Source: an uncultured Catenibacterium sp. (lineage in GTDB: Bacteria; Bacillota_I; Bacilli_A; Erysipelotrichales; Coprobacillaceae). Taken from it: 9,494 nucleotides of DNA. Of this stretch, positions 1-5,684 are shown in pieces. A model generated the notes under the pieces. The model saw nothing but the letters and a program-made list of their open reading frames with translations. It ran no database searches and was not told the DNA's origin. Position 1 is the stretch's first letter; every line of letters begins with the position of its first letter. The translations under genes were made by a program, and so were the position numbers. The stretch lies in contig NZ_UQGV01000082.1 in assembly GCF_900540665.1 (NCBI RefSeq), positions 1 to 9,494 of the forward strand. The letters are read 5' to 3'.

Positions 1-151
1 TATTGCCGCCAATGAGGTAGATTATCTCAATGTGGAAGATCCTGATGTTTTTTCCCATCGTGCCTGGGAACTTGAATATCAGAGGAAACAGGAGATGCGG
101 CGAAATCAGCCTGCTCGAACTAAGAAAAAGTCATATGATATGGAATTGTAA
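1..151 (+). CDS. C-terminal end of an unidentified protein (partial)
   Basis: The frame starting at base 2 is open from the window edge to a TAA at 149-151 and gives 49 residues; the other two plus frames hit stops within the first 20 bases. The peptide is acidic at first (EVDYLNVEDPDVF), then a charged, probably helical stretch rich in Glu, Gln and Arg, and ends in a basic tail (ARTKKKSYDMEL). I do not recognise the family. Proteins of conjugative elements such as coupling ATPases, relaxases and recombinases often end in such charged tails, but nothing here decides between them. It converges on the lipoprotein gene across a shared terminator. Confidence 0.6.
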   Translation, partial: IAANEVDYLNVEDPDVFSHRAWELEYQRKQEMRRNQPARTKKKSYDMEL

Positions 152-210
152 CCGTCTTTGAATAGATAATATGTTCTTACAAATCTCTTGTTCAAAAATG
201 AGTTTTTTTC

Positions 211-250
211 AAAAAAGCGTATGGATTTAAAACTTCCATACGCCTTTTTA
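211..250. terminator. Bidirectional intrinsic terminator
   Basis: A perfect 9-bp stem, GCGTATGGA (217-225) with TCCATACGC (235-243), encloses a 9-nt loop. An A run lies on the left and a T run on the right, so both strands read a hairpin followed by a U tract. It sits between two convergent genes, the plus-strand gene ending at 151 and the minus-strand gene ending at 293, and would serve both. Confidence 0.85.
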
Positions 251-292
251 TATTCCGTTCTTCAAATTGTCTAAAAGTTGACTAAAAATATA

Positions 293-673
293 TCACCGTT
301 CATATGATGCAATAATTTCTTTGCTATCTGCTGTTTTATAATCAATTGTTCCCAAATTACCAATCAAGTCAAATGTCATATCTGCATTAACCTGCAATTC
401 ATCTTCAAGTTTGGCTGCAGACGGCTCATCTTTTAGAAAAACTGTTAATCCATAAGGCTCTGTTTCAGACTGTATCTCTATACTGTCATATGAGTATCCC
501 GCCGGATACTCTTGACCACTTACAATATTTATAACATTTGAAGAATCGCCCACATAATCTGTCTTATATTGTGATAAATCAGGAATTTCATACAATGTTT
601 CCTTTCTGCCACATGCAGACAGTGAAATTATTAACATGACAATCGGAATAATTGCAAGTATTTTTCTCTTCAT
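293..673 (-). CDS. Small secreted lipoprotein, DUF4825-like
   Basis: This is a 126-residue protein. The start MKRKIL at 673 is chosen because AAAGGAGAGG lies just upstream; the frame stays open to 772 but that longer version would begin inside the promoter. Residues 1-20 form a lipoprotein signal peptide with a basic start, a hydrophobic core and the lipobox LSAC, so Cys21 should be lipidated and the mature part anchored outside the membrane. The mature part begins with YKTDYVGDSSNV followed by a SIEIQ...PYGLTVFL stretch, which resembles the DUF4825 domain, a domain also found on M56/BlaR1-type proteins. Its function is unknown. It stands where Tn916 would carry orf21 and is AT-richer than the DUF961 genes beside it, so it may be cargo. 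The lipoprotein call is firm; the DUF4825 assignment is from memory of the family pattern. Confidence 0.75.
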   Translation of the reverse strand: MKRKILAIIPIVMLIISLSACGRKETLYEIPDLSQYKTDYVGDSSNVINIVSGQEYPAGYSYDSIEIQSETEPYGLTVFLKDEPSAAKLEDELQVNADMTFDLIGNLGTIDYKTADSKEIIASYER

Positions 674-743
674 AAAACCTCTCCTTTCCAAGCCTAAATT
701 TAAATATGAACAATCAACTAGACACATCAATATGATTATATAT

Positions 744-772
744 ATTATATCAATTATATCTGACCAGTACAA
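744..772 (-). promoter_or_regulatory. Sigma-A type promoter for the lipoprotein gene
   Basis: Read on the minus strand, TTGTAC (772-767) and a perfect TATAAT (749-744) are separated by 17 bp. Transcription would start near 737, giving a leader of about 64 nt before the ATG at 673. The lipoprotein therefore probably has its own promoter, although the DUF961 genes lie upstream on the same strand and no terminator is visible between them. Confidence 0.6.
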
Positions 773-793
773 TGAAAATCATAGGTTACAGAC

Positions 794-1177
794 TTATTTC
801 TTCGGCGGTTGCTGTGGGGCATTGTTCTGTAGATTTCCGGCATGAGCATCTTTGTTCTTTAGAAGAATATCGTCTGCCTTTACATACCAGTCCACATCTG
901 CACCACGGTAATTCGCATTGGCTACCGTATCTGCAACAGGATTGATAAGTTCCACTTCGGCGTTGTAGTCATAGTCCTTTAACGGAACAGTCGCCGGAAC
1001 GGATACCTGTATCATGCGTCCCTGTGTGTTGCATTTCAAATCGTAGGTACGTTCCTTGATTTCCTCACTGACCGTTCCATCTTCATTCTGTACATGAACC
1101 TCACGGCGTAATGCGGAGAACTTCAACACTCCAAAAGTCTTTTCTTTATCAATGACGATTCCATTTGCTAATCTCAT
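794..1177 (-). CDS. DUF961 (YdcP-family) protein, Tn916 Orf22-like
   Basis: This is a 127-residue protein. From memory of the family it is very close to Tn916 Orf22: it begins MRLANGIVIDKEKTFG, continues KFSALRREV and KERTYDLK, and has the conserved RMIQVSVPATVPLKDYDYNA and GADVDWYVKADDI blocks. The last 20 or so residues form a variable Gln/Pro/Lys-rich tail. DUF961 proteins are nearly always found in conjugative elements and plasmids, but their biochemical role is not established. The start is supported by AAGGGGG about 11 nt upstream. It lies 15 bp after the Orf23-like gene, so the two are surely co-transcribed. In Tn916 the next gene would be the FtsK-like orf21; here the lipoprotein gene follows after about 120 bp. 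Confidence 0.92.
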   Translation of the reverse strand: MRLANGIVIDKEKTFGVLKFSALRREVHVQNEDGTVSEEIKERTYDLKCNTQGRMIQVSVPATVPLKDYDYNAEVELINPVADTVANANYRGADVDWYVKADDILLKNKDAHAGNLQNNAPQQPPKK

Positions 1178-1192
1178 AATCTGAATACCCCC

Positions 1193-1516
1193 TTATTTAC
1201 TTTCCACTGGTAACATATCGTCTGCAAGTAAGATGTAATTGACAAATCCACGTTCCCCGATTTTATAGCCATCGGTAGTGATTCGTGGGTTGATAAGTTT
1301 TACTTTCTGCTCCGGCGAGAAATGTTTTTCGCCAGCTTTGGCAGGAAGTGTCACAACTACATCATCAGCTCTCTGCACATCGGAATACAGGTTGTAGCTT
1401 CTGTTAATGACAGCCATACGCCCATTGATTCTCTGTTGTTCCGTAGTATTTTCTCCGGCAAACTCCAAGTTGCCGAATGTCTTTTCCATGTTGGGGATAA
1501 CGAATTTTAATTCCAT
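1193..1516 (-). CDS. DUF961 (YdcP-family) protein, Tn916 Orf23-like
   Basis: This is a 107-residue protein starting MELKFVIPNMEKTFGNLEF, the classic N-terminus of Tn916 Orf23, followed by NRSYNLYSDVQRADD, LPAKAGEKHF, KLINPRIT and GFVNYILLADD. A longer in-frame start exists at 1579, but the family begins at the ATG chosen here. AAAGGA lies about 13 nt upstream, a rather long spacing. It shares the DUF961 fold with the downstream protein and probably arose from it by duplication. It lies 112 bp after the methyltransferase stop, in the same direction, with no terminator visible between, so the three form one operon. The role in conjugation is unknown. Confidence 0.92.
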   Translation of the reverse strand: MELKFVIPNMEKTFGNLEFAGENTTEQQRINGRMAVINRSYNLYSDVQRADDVVVTLPAKAGEKHFSPEQKVKLINPRITTDGYKIGERGFVNYILLADDMLPVESK

Positions 1517-1628
1517 ATAGATGTACCTGTCCTTTCTGAAATAATATAGTTGGTTCGATAGTTTCTGTTGATGTTCCATCCGACAGCGGAGGGGAACGAT
1601 TCTTCTCTGTCATACAAGACCGCCTTTC

Positions 1629-2696
1629 TTATTCATGTATGGTTTCTGCTATTCCTGCCATGATGTAATCAGCACACGGCAGGGCGATTGCGTTTCCAAG
1701 TGCTTTGCACCGTGCATTATCGCTAATGGGCTGTCCTAAATTTCCATATGCTGTCCACCCATCCGGTAATCCCATCAAACGCTCACACTCTACGGGTGTC
1801 AAATTTCGGAGAACTCCGTCTTTTTCTTCTCCCTCATACCAGAATGAAATCATATTGACTGCTTTTGCCAACAGAGTTGGAAAAGGTTCATCTGGTCGTC
1901 CGAAACTTGTGAGGAAAGCAGACTGATTTCCTGATTTTGCGGCACTCCGCATACGCCGTTCCTGAAAGGGGCGGATGACGGGTATTTTCCCCCTTGTTTT
2001 ATCAAGAGATATTCGACTGGCTCCGGCGGTGGGCAGCCCGTAGTCTGTGCAAGGCGGAGGAAGCGGGAACATATCGCGGGGCTTAAATAGTATTTCTGCG
2101 GAACGCTGTCCTCTAAAATCTGCCACAAGGAAGATTCTTTTTCTTCGCTGAACAAGCCGGGGCTTTCCCCAATACTGGGCATCCATGAGCCGCCAGCACA
2201 GGTCAGTCTTTCCCCCTCGCACCATACCGGCGTTAGCCCATCCTCCAGTAGGAGGCATTGAAATTTCGGTATCGGAAAATGATTGCAGCACGGCTCTAAA
2301 ATCCATCCGGTCATTTGAAGAAAACGCTCCCATGACGTTTTCCCAAACAGCGATAACTGGATATAACCCATTTGTAGCACACCTCATTTCTTCTATAATT
2401 CTGATAGCCTGAAAAAACAGTCCTGATTTGCTTCCGGCCAGTCCCTCACGCTTTCCGATTTTAGAAAGGTTCTGGCAGGGCGAACCGAATGTAATAATGT
2501 GAACAGGAGAGATGTTTCCTCCGTGTATCTTTGTAATATCCCCTAAATGTTCCATGTCTGGGAAGTGGCGTTTGGTTATGGCTATCGGGGATTTTTCAAT
2601 CTCGCTTGCCCAAACGGGAATAATTCCATTACGGGAAGCCGCAAGAGGGAACACGCCGATTCCGTCAAACAGGCTTCCTAATTTATTTAAGGGCAC
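1629..2696 (-). CDS. DNA (cytosine-5) methyltransferase of an ICE
   Basis: This 355-residue protein has all the main C5-methyltransferase motifs in order. The SAM-binding LFDGIG (motif I) is at 9-14, and the catalytic loop GSPCQNLS (motif IV) has its nucleophile Cys74. WENV (motif VI) has Glu119, QRRKRIF (motif VIII) is at 183-189, and the variable target-recognition region is roughly 190-290. LTPVECERLMGLPDGW (motif IX) is near 299-314 and KALGNAI (motif X) at 331-337. It would transfer a methyl group from SAM to cytosine in a specific, here unpredictable, DNA site. No restriction endonuclease gene is adjacent, so it looks like a solitary enzyme that could protect element DNA from host restriction. 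The start is GTG at 2696: a TGA lies in frame 27-29 nt upstream with no ATG between, and AAAGGCGG gives a ribosome site. This start overlaps the leader ORF by 10 bp, suggesting translational coupling. Confidence 0.93.
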   Translation of the reverse strand: MPLNKLGSLFDGIGVFPLAASRNGIIPVWASEIEKSPIAITKRHFPDMEHLGDITKIHGGNISPVHIITFGSPCQNLSKIGKREGLAGSKSGLFFQAIRIIEEMRCATNGLYPVIAVWENVMGAFSSNDRMDFRAVLQSFSDTEISMPPTGGWANAGMVRGGKTDLCWRLMDAQYWGKPRLVQRRKRIFLVADFRGQRSAEILFKPRDMFPLPPPCTDYGLPTAGASRISLDKTRGKIPVIRPFQERRMRSAAKSGNQSAFLTSFGRPDEPFPTLLAKAVNMISFWYEGEEKDGVLRNLTPVECERLMGLPDGWTAYGNLGQPISDNARCKALGNAIALPCADYIMAGIAETIHE

Positions 2697-2818
2697 ACAT
2701 AGACCGCCTTTCGTTTTGCTTTTTCATGTGTTGTTTCCATTTTTCTGCTCCTTTCCAGACAATAAAAAAACACCATCAATGGAAGTCCATTCAATGGCGT
2801 TTGCTGTTGTCTGCTCAT
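2687..2818 (-). CDS. Possible 43-residue leader ORF of the methyltransferase
   Basis: A minus-strand frame runs from ATG at 2818 to TAA at 2687, beginning MSRQQQTPLNGLP and ending in AVYVCP. A second, better supported start in the same frame at 2740 has AAAGGAG seven nt upstream and gives a 17-residue peptide, METTHEKAKRKAVYVCP. The frame ends 10 bp inside the methyltransferase, out of frame with it. The 5' half contains a terminator-like hairpin, so the ORF may act as a leader whose translation controls read-through or couples initiation. The 2818 start has no good ribosome site. Real translation is plausible for the short form and uncertain for the long one. Confidence 0.35.
   Translation of the reverse strand: MSRQQQTPLNGLPLMVFFYCLERSRKMETTHEKAKRKAVYVCP
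2762..2802 (-). terminator. Intrinsic terminator or attenuator upstream of the methyltransferase
   Basis: On the minus strand an imperfect stem of about 13 bp forms: AAACGCCATT pairs with GATGGTGTTT and AATGGA with TCCATT, with one small internal mismatch and one G-U pair. A run of seven T (2770-2764 on the plus strand as A) follows at once. The ribosome site and ATG of the short leader peptide lie just downstream. It could stop transcripts coming from the tRNA side or attenuate the methyltransferase operon. Confidence 0.6.
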
Positions 2819-2846
2819 TTCTCAAGGTAAAGCAGAAAGCCCAATA

Positions 2847-2880
2847 GAAAAAGACGCAAATCTCAAAATGCGTCTTTTTC
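2847..2880. terminator. Bidirectional terminator-like hairpin
   Basis: A perfect 12-bp stem, GAAAAAGACGCA (2847-2858) with TGCGTCTTTTTC (2869-2880), encloses a 10-nt loop. The A/T half of the stem provides a U run on either strand. It lies between the tRNA gene and the methyltransferase leader and probably ends minus-strand transcripts that read past the tRNA. Confidence 0.65.
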
Positions 2881-2927
2881 CATCTTCATATTCATTTTTT
2901 ATAAAAGCACCGTCTGCCTGCTGTCTG

Positions 2928-2991
2928 CAAAGCCTTGATTTTACTGGTTTTCTACTACCATCCTTATCAAAGCCTTGCTAAATAAAGGCTT
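2928..2991. repeat. Short direct and inverted repeats near the tRNA junction
   Basis: CAAAGCCTTG occurs at 2928-2937 and again at 2968-2977, 40 bp apart. An inverted copy of the core, AAGGCTT, is at 2985-2991 and can pair with AAGCCTT at 2970-2976 over an 8-nt loop. No gene covers this stretch, which lies between the element's outermost hairpin and the tRNA 3' end. Integrase arm-binding sites of Tn916-like elements have this kind of arrangement, but there is no integrase here to compare with, so this role is inference. The stem has no U tract and is a poor terminator. Confidence 0.4.
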
Positions 2992-3005
2992 CCGGCGTTG
3001 TTAGC

Positions 3006-3082
3006 TGGCGTCCCAGATAAGATTTGAACTTACGACCTTTCGCTTAGGAGGCGAATGCTCTATCCAGCTGAGCTACTGAGAC
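3006..3082 (-). tRNA. tRNA-Arg (anticodon CCT), CCA encoded
   Basis: This is a complete 77-nt cloverleaf on the minus strand. The acceptor stem GTCTCAG pairs with CTGGGAC (one G-U). The D arm is GCTC...GAGC, the anticodon stem TTCGC/GCGAA encloses loop CTCCTAA with anticodon CCT, and the T arm is GTAAG/CTTAT around TTCAAAT. The discriminator base is G and CCA is encoded at 3008-3006. It reads AGG codons. It begins 26 bp after the cysE stop on the same strand. Its 3' end faces the mobile-element DNA, the usual orientation when an element has inserted into a tRNA gene and restored its 3' end. Confidence 0.95.
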
Positions 3083-3090
3083 ACTTATAT

Positions 3091-3106
3091 AGGGGCTTAT
3101 GCCCCT
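3091..3106. other. GC-rich hairpin between cysE and tRNA-Arg
   Basis: AGGGGC (3091-3096) and GCCCCT (3101-3106) form a 6-bp stem with a TTAT loop. A T run follows on the plus strand only. On the minus strand, the direction of both neighbouring genes, the hairpin is followed by ATATAAGT and so is unlikely to terminate. It may be a processing signal between cysE mRNA and the tRNA, or a minor plus-strand terminator. Confidence 0.45.
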
Positions 3107-3108
3107 TT

Positions 3109-3648
3109 TTATAATTCACGATGTACTTTGACACCATTCTCTTTCACAATCATACCAGGAACACCTACTACTGTACAGTTAGGTGGTACATCTTTCAATA
3201 CAACTGAATTCGCACCTACAATACTGTTATCTCCAATAGTAATATCCCCAATGATTTTTGCACCAGCAGAAATCATTACATTATTGTGTAAGGTTGGATG
3301 TCTTTTACATGTATGTTCTCCTGTACCTACCCCTCCAAGAGTCACACCTTGATATAATAAACAATCATCACCAATAATAGTTGTTTCCCCAATTACAACT
3401 CCCATACCATGGTCAATAAATAATCGTTTACCAATCGTTGCACCTGGATGTATTTCAATTCCTGTAAAAAATCGTGCTACTTGTGACAGGAAACGTGCAA
3501 TTAATTTCATATGGCATTTTGTCCATAAGAAATGATTGATGCGATAAAAAAAGATAGCATGTACACCTGGATAGTTCAATATTACATTGAACCAGTTACG
3601 TGATGCTGGATCATTTTCTAGTACTGCACCAACAATAGTTTTCGCCAT
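3109..3648 (-). CDS. cysE: Serine O-acetyltransferase (short form)
   Basis: This 179-residue protein should make O-acetylserine from L-serine and acetyl-CoA, the first step of cysteine synthesis in the cytoplasm. The start at 3648 is chosen because AAGGAG lies 8 nt upstream; 18 more codons are open but would begin upstream of the promoter's likely transcript start. The N-terminal helical part has the family line NDPASRN...YPGVHAIFFYRINH. The C-terminal left-handed beta helix of hexapeptide repeats begins with GIEIHPGATIG. The catalytic His is in IDHGMGVVIGE (His80), with Glu65 where E. coli has Asp143 and with His117 in KRHPT. Length and motifs match the short Bacillus-type enzyme rather than the longer enterobacterial one. 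No cysK is beside it. It is divergent from the two-component operon and may read into tRNA-Arg. Confidence 0.95.
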   Translation of the reverse strand: MAKTIVGAVLENDPASRNWFNVILNYPGVHAIFFYRINHFLWTKCHMKLIARFLSQVARFFTGIEIHPGATIGKRLFIDHGMGVVIGETTIIGDDCLLYQGVTLGGVGTGEHTCKRHPTLHNNVMISAGAKIIGDITIGDNSIVGANSVVLKDVPPNCTVVGVPGMIVKENGVKVHREL

Positions 3649-3669
3649 TCTCCCCACTCCTTTTTCCCT

Positions 3670-3698
3670 ATTATAAGGATTTATCATTTGATGGTCAA
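3670..3698 (-). promoter_or_regulatory. Sigma-A type promoter of cysE
   Basis: Minus-strand TTGACC (3698-3693) and a perfect TATAAT (3675-3670) are 17 bp apart. The start point would be near 3663, leaving a very short leader of about 15 nt before the ATG at 3648. There is no room for a T-box or other riboswitch, so any cysteine control would have to act at the promoter. Confidence 0.75.
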
Positions 3699-3745
3699 AC
3701 AATGTAATAATAAATCCTAGTCATCTTAGGGATTAGATACTGTCA

Positions 3746-3774
3746 TTGACAAAATATAATATATTTTTTATTAT
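3746..3774 (+). promoter_or_regulatory. Sigma-A type promoter of the two-component operon
   Basis: A perfect TTGACA (3746-3751) is followed after 17 bp by TATTAT (3769-3774). The start point would be near 3781, so the leader is only about 16 nt and contains little more than the GGGAGG ribosome site. Two copies of GTCAT, 22 bp apart, lie at 3720-3724 and 3742-3746, the second touching the -35 box, and could be contacted by a regulator. Confidence 0.75.
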
Positions 3775-3796
3775 CTCTCTAAACAGGGAGGCTATT

Positions 3797-4468
3797 ATGT
3801 TTCATATTGCGATTGTAGATGATGATCAATCGATTCATCAAAAGTTAGAAAAAATGATTACTTCTATATTATTCAAATACCCTATACCTTTTACAGTATC
3901 TCACTTCTTTTCTGGTAATGAGTTTCTCAATACCAAAGATACATTTTCTCTTATTATATTAGATATAGAAATGAATGATGGGGATGGTATTTTAACTAAG
4001 AACTCATTAGAAGTTCATACTCCTATCATCTTTCTCTCTTCATATCAGGATAGAATGATAGAAGCATTTGGTAATCATGTAGTTGCTTATTTATTAAAAA
4101 ATAGTCATACCTTGTCACAGGACCTAGAAAGATATCTCATTCAAATATCAAAGACAGATTGTATCTATCTAGATAATCAGATGATTGATTATAAAGAAAT
4201 CATCTACTTAAAGGCAGATAATGTTTACACAATAATCCATACATACAGTAAAGATTATCTCATTCGCAAATCATTAAAAGATATGGAGAAAGAACTTCAC
4301 TTCCCTTTCTATCGTGTTCACAAGTCATACATTATTAACTTTGATTATTTGAAAGATATCAATCACTTAGAACTTACACTCACAACTTCAGAAATAATCA
4401 AAATCAGTAGAGGCAAACTAAAAGACATCCAACAAAGCTATTATGATTATATAAGGAGTACACTATGA
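3797..4468 (+). CDS. LytTR-family response regulator
   Basis: This is a 223-residue regulator. The start at 3797 follows GGGAGG by 6 nt; any earlier in-frame start would lie in the promoter. Residues 1-115 form a receiver domain with the acidic pocket DDD at 8-10, phospho-acceptor Asp56 in ILDIEM, Ser81/Ser82 and Lys101. Residues 122-218 form a LytTR DNA-binding domain with LDNQMIDYKEIIYLKAD, FYRVHKSYIINF and ISRGKLKDI. Such regulators (AgrA, ComE, BlpR-like) bind paired direct repeats and often control peptide or bacteriocin operons. Its stop overlaps the kinase start (ATGA), so the pair is translated together. The neighbouring ABC genes are its most likely targets, with autoregulation possible; both are inferences from context. 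Confidence 0.93.
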   Translation: MFHIAIVDDDQSIHQKLEKMITSILFKYPIPFTVSHFFSGNEFLNTKDTFSLIILDIEMNDGDGILTKNSLEVHTPIIFLSSYQDRMIEAFGNHVVAYLLKNSHTLSQDLERYLIQISKTDCIYLDNQMIDYKEIIYLKADNVYTIIHTYSKDYLIRKSLKDMEKELHFPFYRVHKSYIINFDYLKDINHLELTLTTSEIIKISRGKLKDIQQSYYDYIRSTL

Positions 4469-5676
4469 TTTCATTTTGCGAACAAATACTACTCATGTTG
4501 AATGTTTTGATGATCAGTTATTTATTATTCAATAAAGAGTTCAATAAACATCATTGTGTTAAGGGAATAATTTGTTTCTTAACTTCATTAGTTATGGTTG
4601 TATTAAAGAAAGAAATCAATCCCTCTATCACCAATATTGCCTTTATGTTTCTTGCTTATATTTTCATATTTGATTTATCCTTGGAATCTATCAAAGAATT
4701 TATTTTTTCTTATATTATCATGGTATTTTTCCAAATATGTATCAATTCGTTCTTGTCATTTTATGATATCAATAACTTATCATTCATCAGTGCACTTGTG
4801 TCATTGATTCTTATAACTCTCCTTTGTTTTATCACAAAGCGAAATCATTTAATCATTAATAACTCTATTTTGATTATTCTGTCTTCTGTCTGTATATTAT
4901 TATCAGCACAGCTTGTCTTATTGACTAATCTCTACATTTCTATGAATAAGAGTATAAAATGGAATATCATTTTATTTCTCATTACATCACTATTATTGAT
5001 GCTCTTACTGTATTTCTGTTTGAAAATGAATTATGAAAAGAAAAAAGAAGACATATCAAAGCAGAATCTAGAAACAATCATCCAGCTGCAGCAGTCATAT
5101 CTTTCTTCTTATACACATAAATATCAGGAACTTAGAAAATTCAAGCATGATTACAATAAACAGATTCTCATGATTAAAAACTATTATTTAAATCAACAAG
5201 ATCAACTGCTTCCTTATTTAGATATTCTCAGTCATCATCTATATAAGACCAATAATGATTCACAAAATCATATCATTAATATGCTTTATCAGTATTTCAA
5301 AGAGGAATATCCTCAAGTCCATAGTCATATAGATGATCAAGTACTAGGAACTATCACAATGAATGATTCAAAGCTATCATCGTTAATATATAATCTATTT
5401 AAAAATAGCTTTGAAGCATCTTCTAAAACAACAGATAAAAACGTTTCTATCTCTTTAAAAAATAAAAACAATAATCTATATATACAAATAAAGAACTCAA
5501 TTGATCAGCCTGTCACTCTTAAAGAAGGCTATACAAGTAAAGAAAATAAAAATAATCATGGTATTGGACTCACAATCATTAATGAGATTGTAGATGAATA
5601 TCATGGAATCAATCAATACCAGCAAACAGACCAATATTTAGTGAATGACATCATACTCTTTGATGTGATTCACTAA
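4465..5676 (+). CDS. GHKL-type (AgrC-like) membrane sensor histidine kinase
   Basis: This is a 403-residue kinase. Residues 1-188 hold six or seven hydrophobic segments (about 5-23, 32-48, 57-74, 79-98, 107-124, 132-155, 167-187) with short loops and no extracellular domain, as in peptide-sensing AgrC/ComD kinases. A coiled-coil linker leads to the phosphorylation site KFKHDYNKQ with His228. The ATPase domain has an N box, IYNLFKNSFEAS (308-319), and a G box, NNHGIGL (363-369), after GYTSK. This is the HATPase_c_5 (GHKL) layout. It should phosphorylate the regulator encoded just upstream. The ligand is unknown: no AgrD- or ComC-like peptide gene or peptide-processing gene is seen nearby, so it may sense an outside peptide, an antibiotic, or its ABC partner. 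Confidence 0.92.
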   Translation: MISFCEQILLMLNVLMISYLLFNKEFNKHHCVKGIICFLTSLVMVVLKKEINPSITNIAFMFLAYIFIFDLSLESIKEFIFSYIIMVFFQICINSFLSFYDINNLSFISALVSLILITLLCFITKRNHLIINNSILIILSSVCILLSAQLVLLTNLYISMNKSIKWNIILFLITSLLLMLLLYFCLKMNYEKKKEDISKQNLETIIQLQQSYLSSYTHKYQELRKFKHDYNKQILMIKNYYLNQQDQLLPYLDILSHHLYKTNNDSQNHIINMLYQYFKEEYPQVHSHIDDQVLGTITMNDSKLSSLIYNLFKNSFEASSKTTDKNVSISLKNKNNNLYIQIKNSIDQPVTLKEGYTSKENKNNHGIGLTIINEIVDEYHGINQYQQTDQYLVNDIILFDVIH

Positions 5677-5684
5677 ACAACAAC

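Larger units (their letters stand above)
794..2880 (-). mobile_element. Tn916-family ICE-type gene block (methyltransferase plus orf23/orf22-like genes)
   Basis: Three minus-strand genes in one apparent transcription unit, C5 methyltransferase, Orf23-like and Orf22-like DUF961 proteins, match the accessory end of Tn916-like conjugative elements in Bacillota. The block is visibly richer in G and C than the DNA to the right of 3100 and lies next to the 3' end of a tRNA gene. No integrase, excisionase, relaxase or coupling ATPase can be recognised in the window, so the boundaries given are those of the recognisable genes, not of the element. Confidence 0.65.

Noticed and set aside
674..772. Longer N-terminus for the lipoprotein starting at 772
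   Set aside because: It would start inside the -35 box of the likely promoter and would put 33 residues ahead of a clean lipoprotein signal peptide that has its own strong ribosome site.
1850..2380. A long minus-strand open frame of 176 codons inside the methyltransferase region
   Set aside because: It overlaps the motif-complete methyltransferase on the same strand in another frame, has no ribosome site and shows no recognisable motif.
2512..2847. A plus-strand open frame of 111 codons across the methyltransferase start
   Set aside because: It lies antisense to the methyltransferase N-terminus and its leader hairpins, and the protein has no recognisable features.
2820..2940. A promoter for the methyltransferase operon (TATAAA on the minus strand near 2895-2905)
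   Set aside because: A -10-like hexamer exists, but the nearest TTG-type -35 is about 21 bp away and poorly matched, so I do not annotate it.
2928..2977. CRISPR-like repeat
   Set aside because: Only two 10-bp direct copies with one spacer and no cas genes, far below any array.
3649..3745. T-box or cysteine riboswitch upstream of cysE
   Set aside because: The promoter lies about 20 bp from the ATG, so the leader is too short, and no T-box motif is visible.
3746..3796. Upstream start for the response regulator at 3746
   Set aside because: That codon lies in the -35 box of the promoter; the ATG at 3797 has GGGAGG at ideal spacing and begins at the normal receiver-domain N-terminus.
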